Below, in pieces: positions 63,203 through 64,000 of a stretch of 64,000 nucleotides of DNA. This DNA is from Cristatella mucedo (taxonomy: Eukaryota > Bryozoa > Phylactolaemata > Cristatellidae), in contig WPIO01000034.1 of assembly GCA_009760855.2 (NCBI GenBank), positions 124,001-188,000 on the forward strand. The letters are read 5' to 3'. The translations under genes were made by a program, and so were the position numbers. Positions within the stretch are counted from its first letter, which is position 1, and each line of letters begins with the position of its first letter. Under the pieces are notes generated by a model. It made no database searches. It was not told the DNA's origin and saw only the letters and a program-made list of their open reading frames with translations.

Positions 63203-64000
63203 TGTAGCGCCCTGCTGGCTTTGGCTGATTTTTAGCGCGAACAAGAGCTGTTCGGCGGCGGGCTAGAGCCCCTTTGTCCTGGAGCAGTGAGCCAGAGAGG
63301 AGCGTCAGTGCGGTTAGAGAGGAAGCGCTTAGGAGCAGGCCCGGAAGCTCTGAGACGAGCGGCGGCGATTCGGCCTTTAGAATTGGTCCGATACTCGCGG
63401 AAGCTGCTGATAGATGTTGGCTGGCCTGTCAACCCCCGCCTTCCCTCTTTCCAAGAAAGAATCTTCTGGAACCCATTCGCCATTCAAGCTGGACGGAGGT
63501 GCCCTACCAGTGGCGTGGGGACGGTAGTAATTCCTTTCTGTAATGGGCCAAGGTGTCCGGGCCCAATACCACTAAGCTCTTGCCCATTGTTTCAGCTAGG
63601 TATTTAAGAGTCGAGCGACGCTCGTTCTGGGTCTTTTGCCTCGTGTCTTTTGTCTTTGGTCCAGCTCTGCGCCTCGACGCCGTCGGGCACTCGTTTCTCT
63701 AAAAGCGAGGGAGGAGGGCGGGCTGTCCGCCGACGATGGACGGAACAGGACGAGACAGCTCTAAGAGGATTCGGTGGAACTCCACCGAAAACGGTCGTAT
63801 CGCGCCCGGGCTGGCATTTTGTGTTCTTTCGTGTTTTGTGTGTTCGCGCTAGCACGTGGTCTCGGCATAGGGTTTTGCCGGTGCGAGCTAGGCGTAGATG
63901 GCGTCTGTGGAGCCCTAGTTCTCCGGGTAGGGTTTGGGCTCCGGTTCGCGCTTCAGTGTGGAAAAGTATTTCCTCCACAGGAGTGCTTGAGTTGGCGTGT
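63203..64000 (+). mobile_element. Possible 5' LTR or element start, cut by the window edge
   Basis: At 63203 the LINE-A copy is interrupted by TGTAGCGCCCTGCTGGC. The new sequence is GC- and CpG-rich and has a TATA-like TATTTAAG at 63601 followed by a GTCGAGCGACGCTCG palindrome. It has no coding frame with similarity. TG at the junction and an internal promoter-like TATA fit an LTR retrotransposon, but the other end is outside the window. Confidence 0.3.
63770..63789. repeat. Short perfect inverted repeat
   Basis: TTCGGTGGA-AC-TCCACCGAA, 9 bp arms, 2 bp loop, in the putative element leader. Confidence 0.85.

Overview
This is a window of eukaryotic, metazoan nuclear DNA. It has GT-AG introns of 0.1 to about 13 kb, abundant non-LTR retrotransposon debris, tRNA-derived SINEs, and long CA, GA, CT and TA microsatellites. 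No bacterial operon, phage or CRISPR structure is present. The element types and the aquatic-invertebrate style of microsatellites suggest a marine or other invertebrate bilaterian, but I cannot name the phylum from sequence alone.

The one gene I can identify firmly is a TMEM144 homologue on the minus strand. TMEM144 proteins are multi-pass membrane proteins, putative carbohydrate or nucleotide-sugar-type transporters of the drug/metabolite transporter superfamily. Eight coding exons were found by reading the reverse strand: 39369-39549, 35510-35632, 35286-35385, 32021-32101, 19174-19307, 15317-15448, 14375-14460 and 10625-10678. All have GT-AG borders, and phases match at every junction between neighbouring recognised exons. 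One loop-encoding exon (or two) between 32021 and 19307 was not found. The last exon is only a candidate (5580-5693). A CpG-rich block at 42.7-43.8 kb with a strong minus-strand donor at its right end is a plausible promoter and 5' non-coding exon. The introns are packed with repeats.

Three retrotransposon classes recur. LINE-A is CR1/L2-like, ends in (ATT)n and has about 20 copies. LINE-B is a second CR1/L2-like family with the same kind of C-terminal region and three copies. SINE-1 is a tRNA-headed element whose 3' tail matches the LINE-A tail, so it probably borrows LINE-A machinery. SINE-2 is a second tRNA-headed family with another tail. Single fragments include an RLE (R2-type) endonuclease domain at 11.5-11.9 kb, a broken copy of a widespread invertebrate TE-like ORF at 44.3-44.9 kb, and a possible LTR starting at 63.2 kb that runs off the window.

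Large-scale oddities include a 2.65 kb polypyrimidine minisatellite (20.2-22.9 kb), a 360 bp polypurine tract (39.9-40.3 kb), two long inverted repeats (382/1631 and 7138/7334), three snap-back hairpins abutting AT-rich low-complexity DNA, and a diverged 0.74 kb pair of repeats (45.2 and 50.0 kb). To the right of 40 kb, base composition turns more CpG-rich and no complete gene was recognised; two isolated open exon candidates (52.1 kb plus strand, 56.1 kb minus strand) are reported as unidentified. I saw no convincing undescribed multi-gene system.
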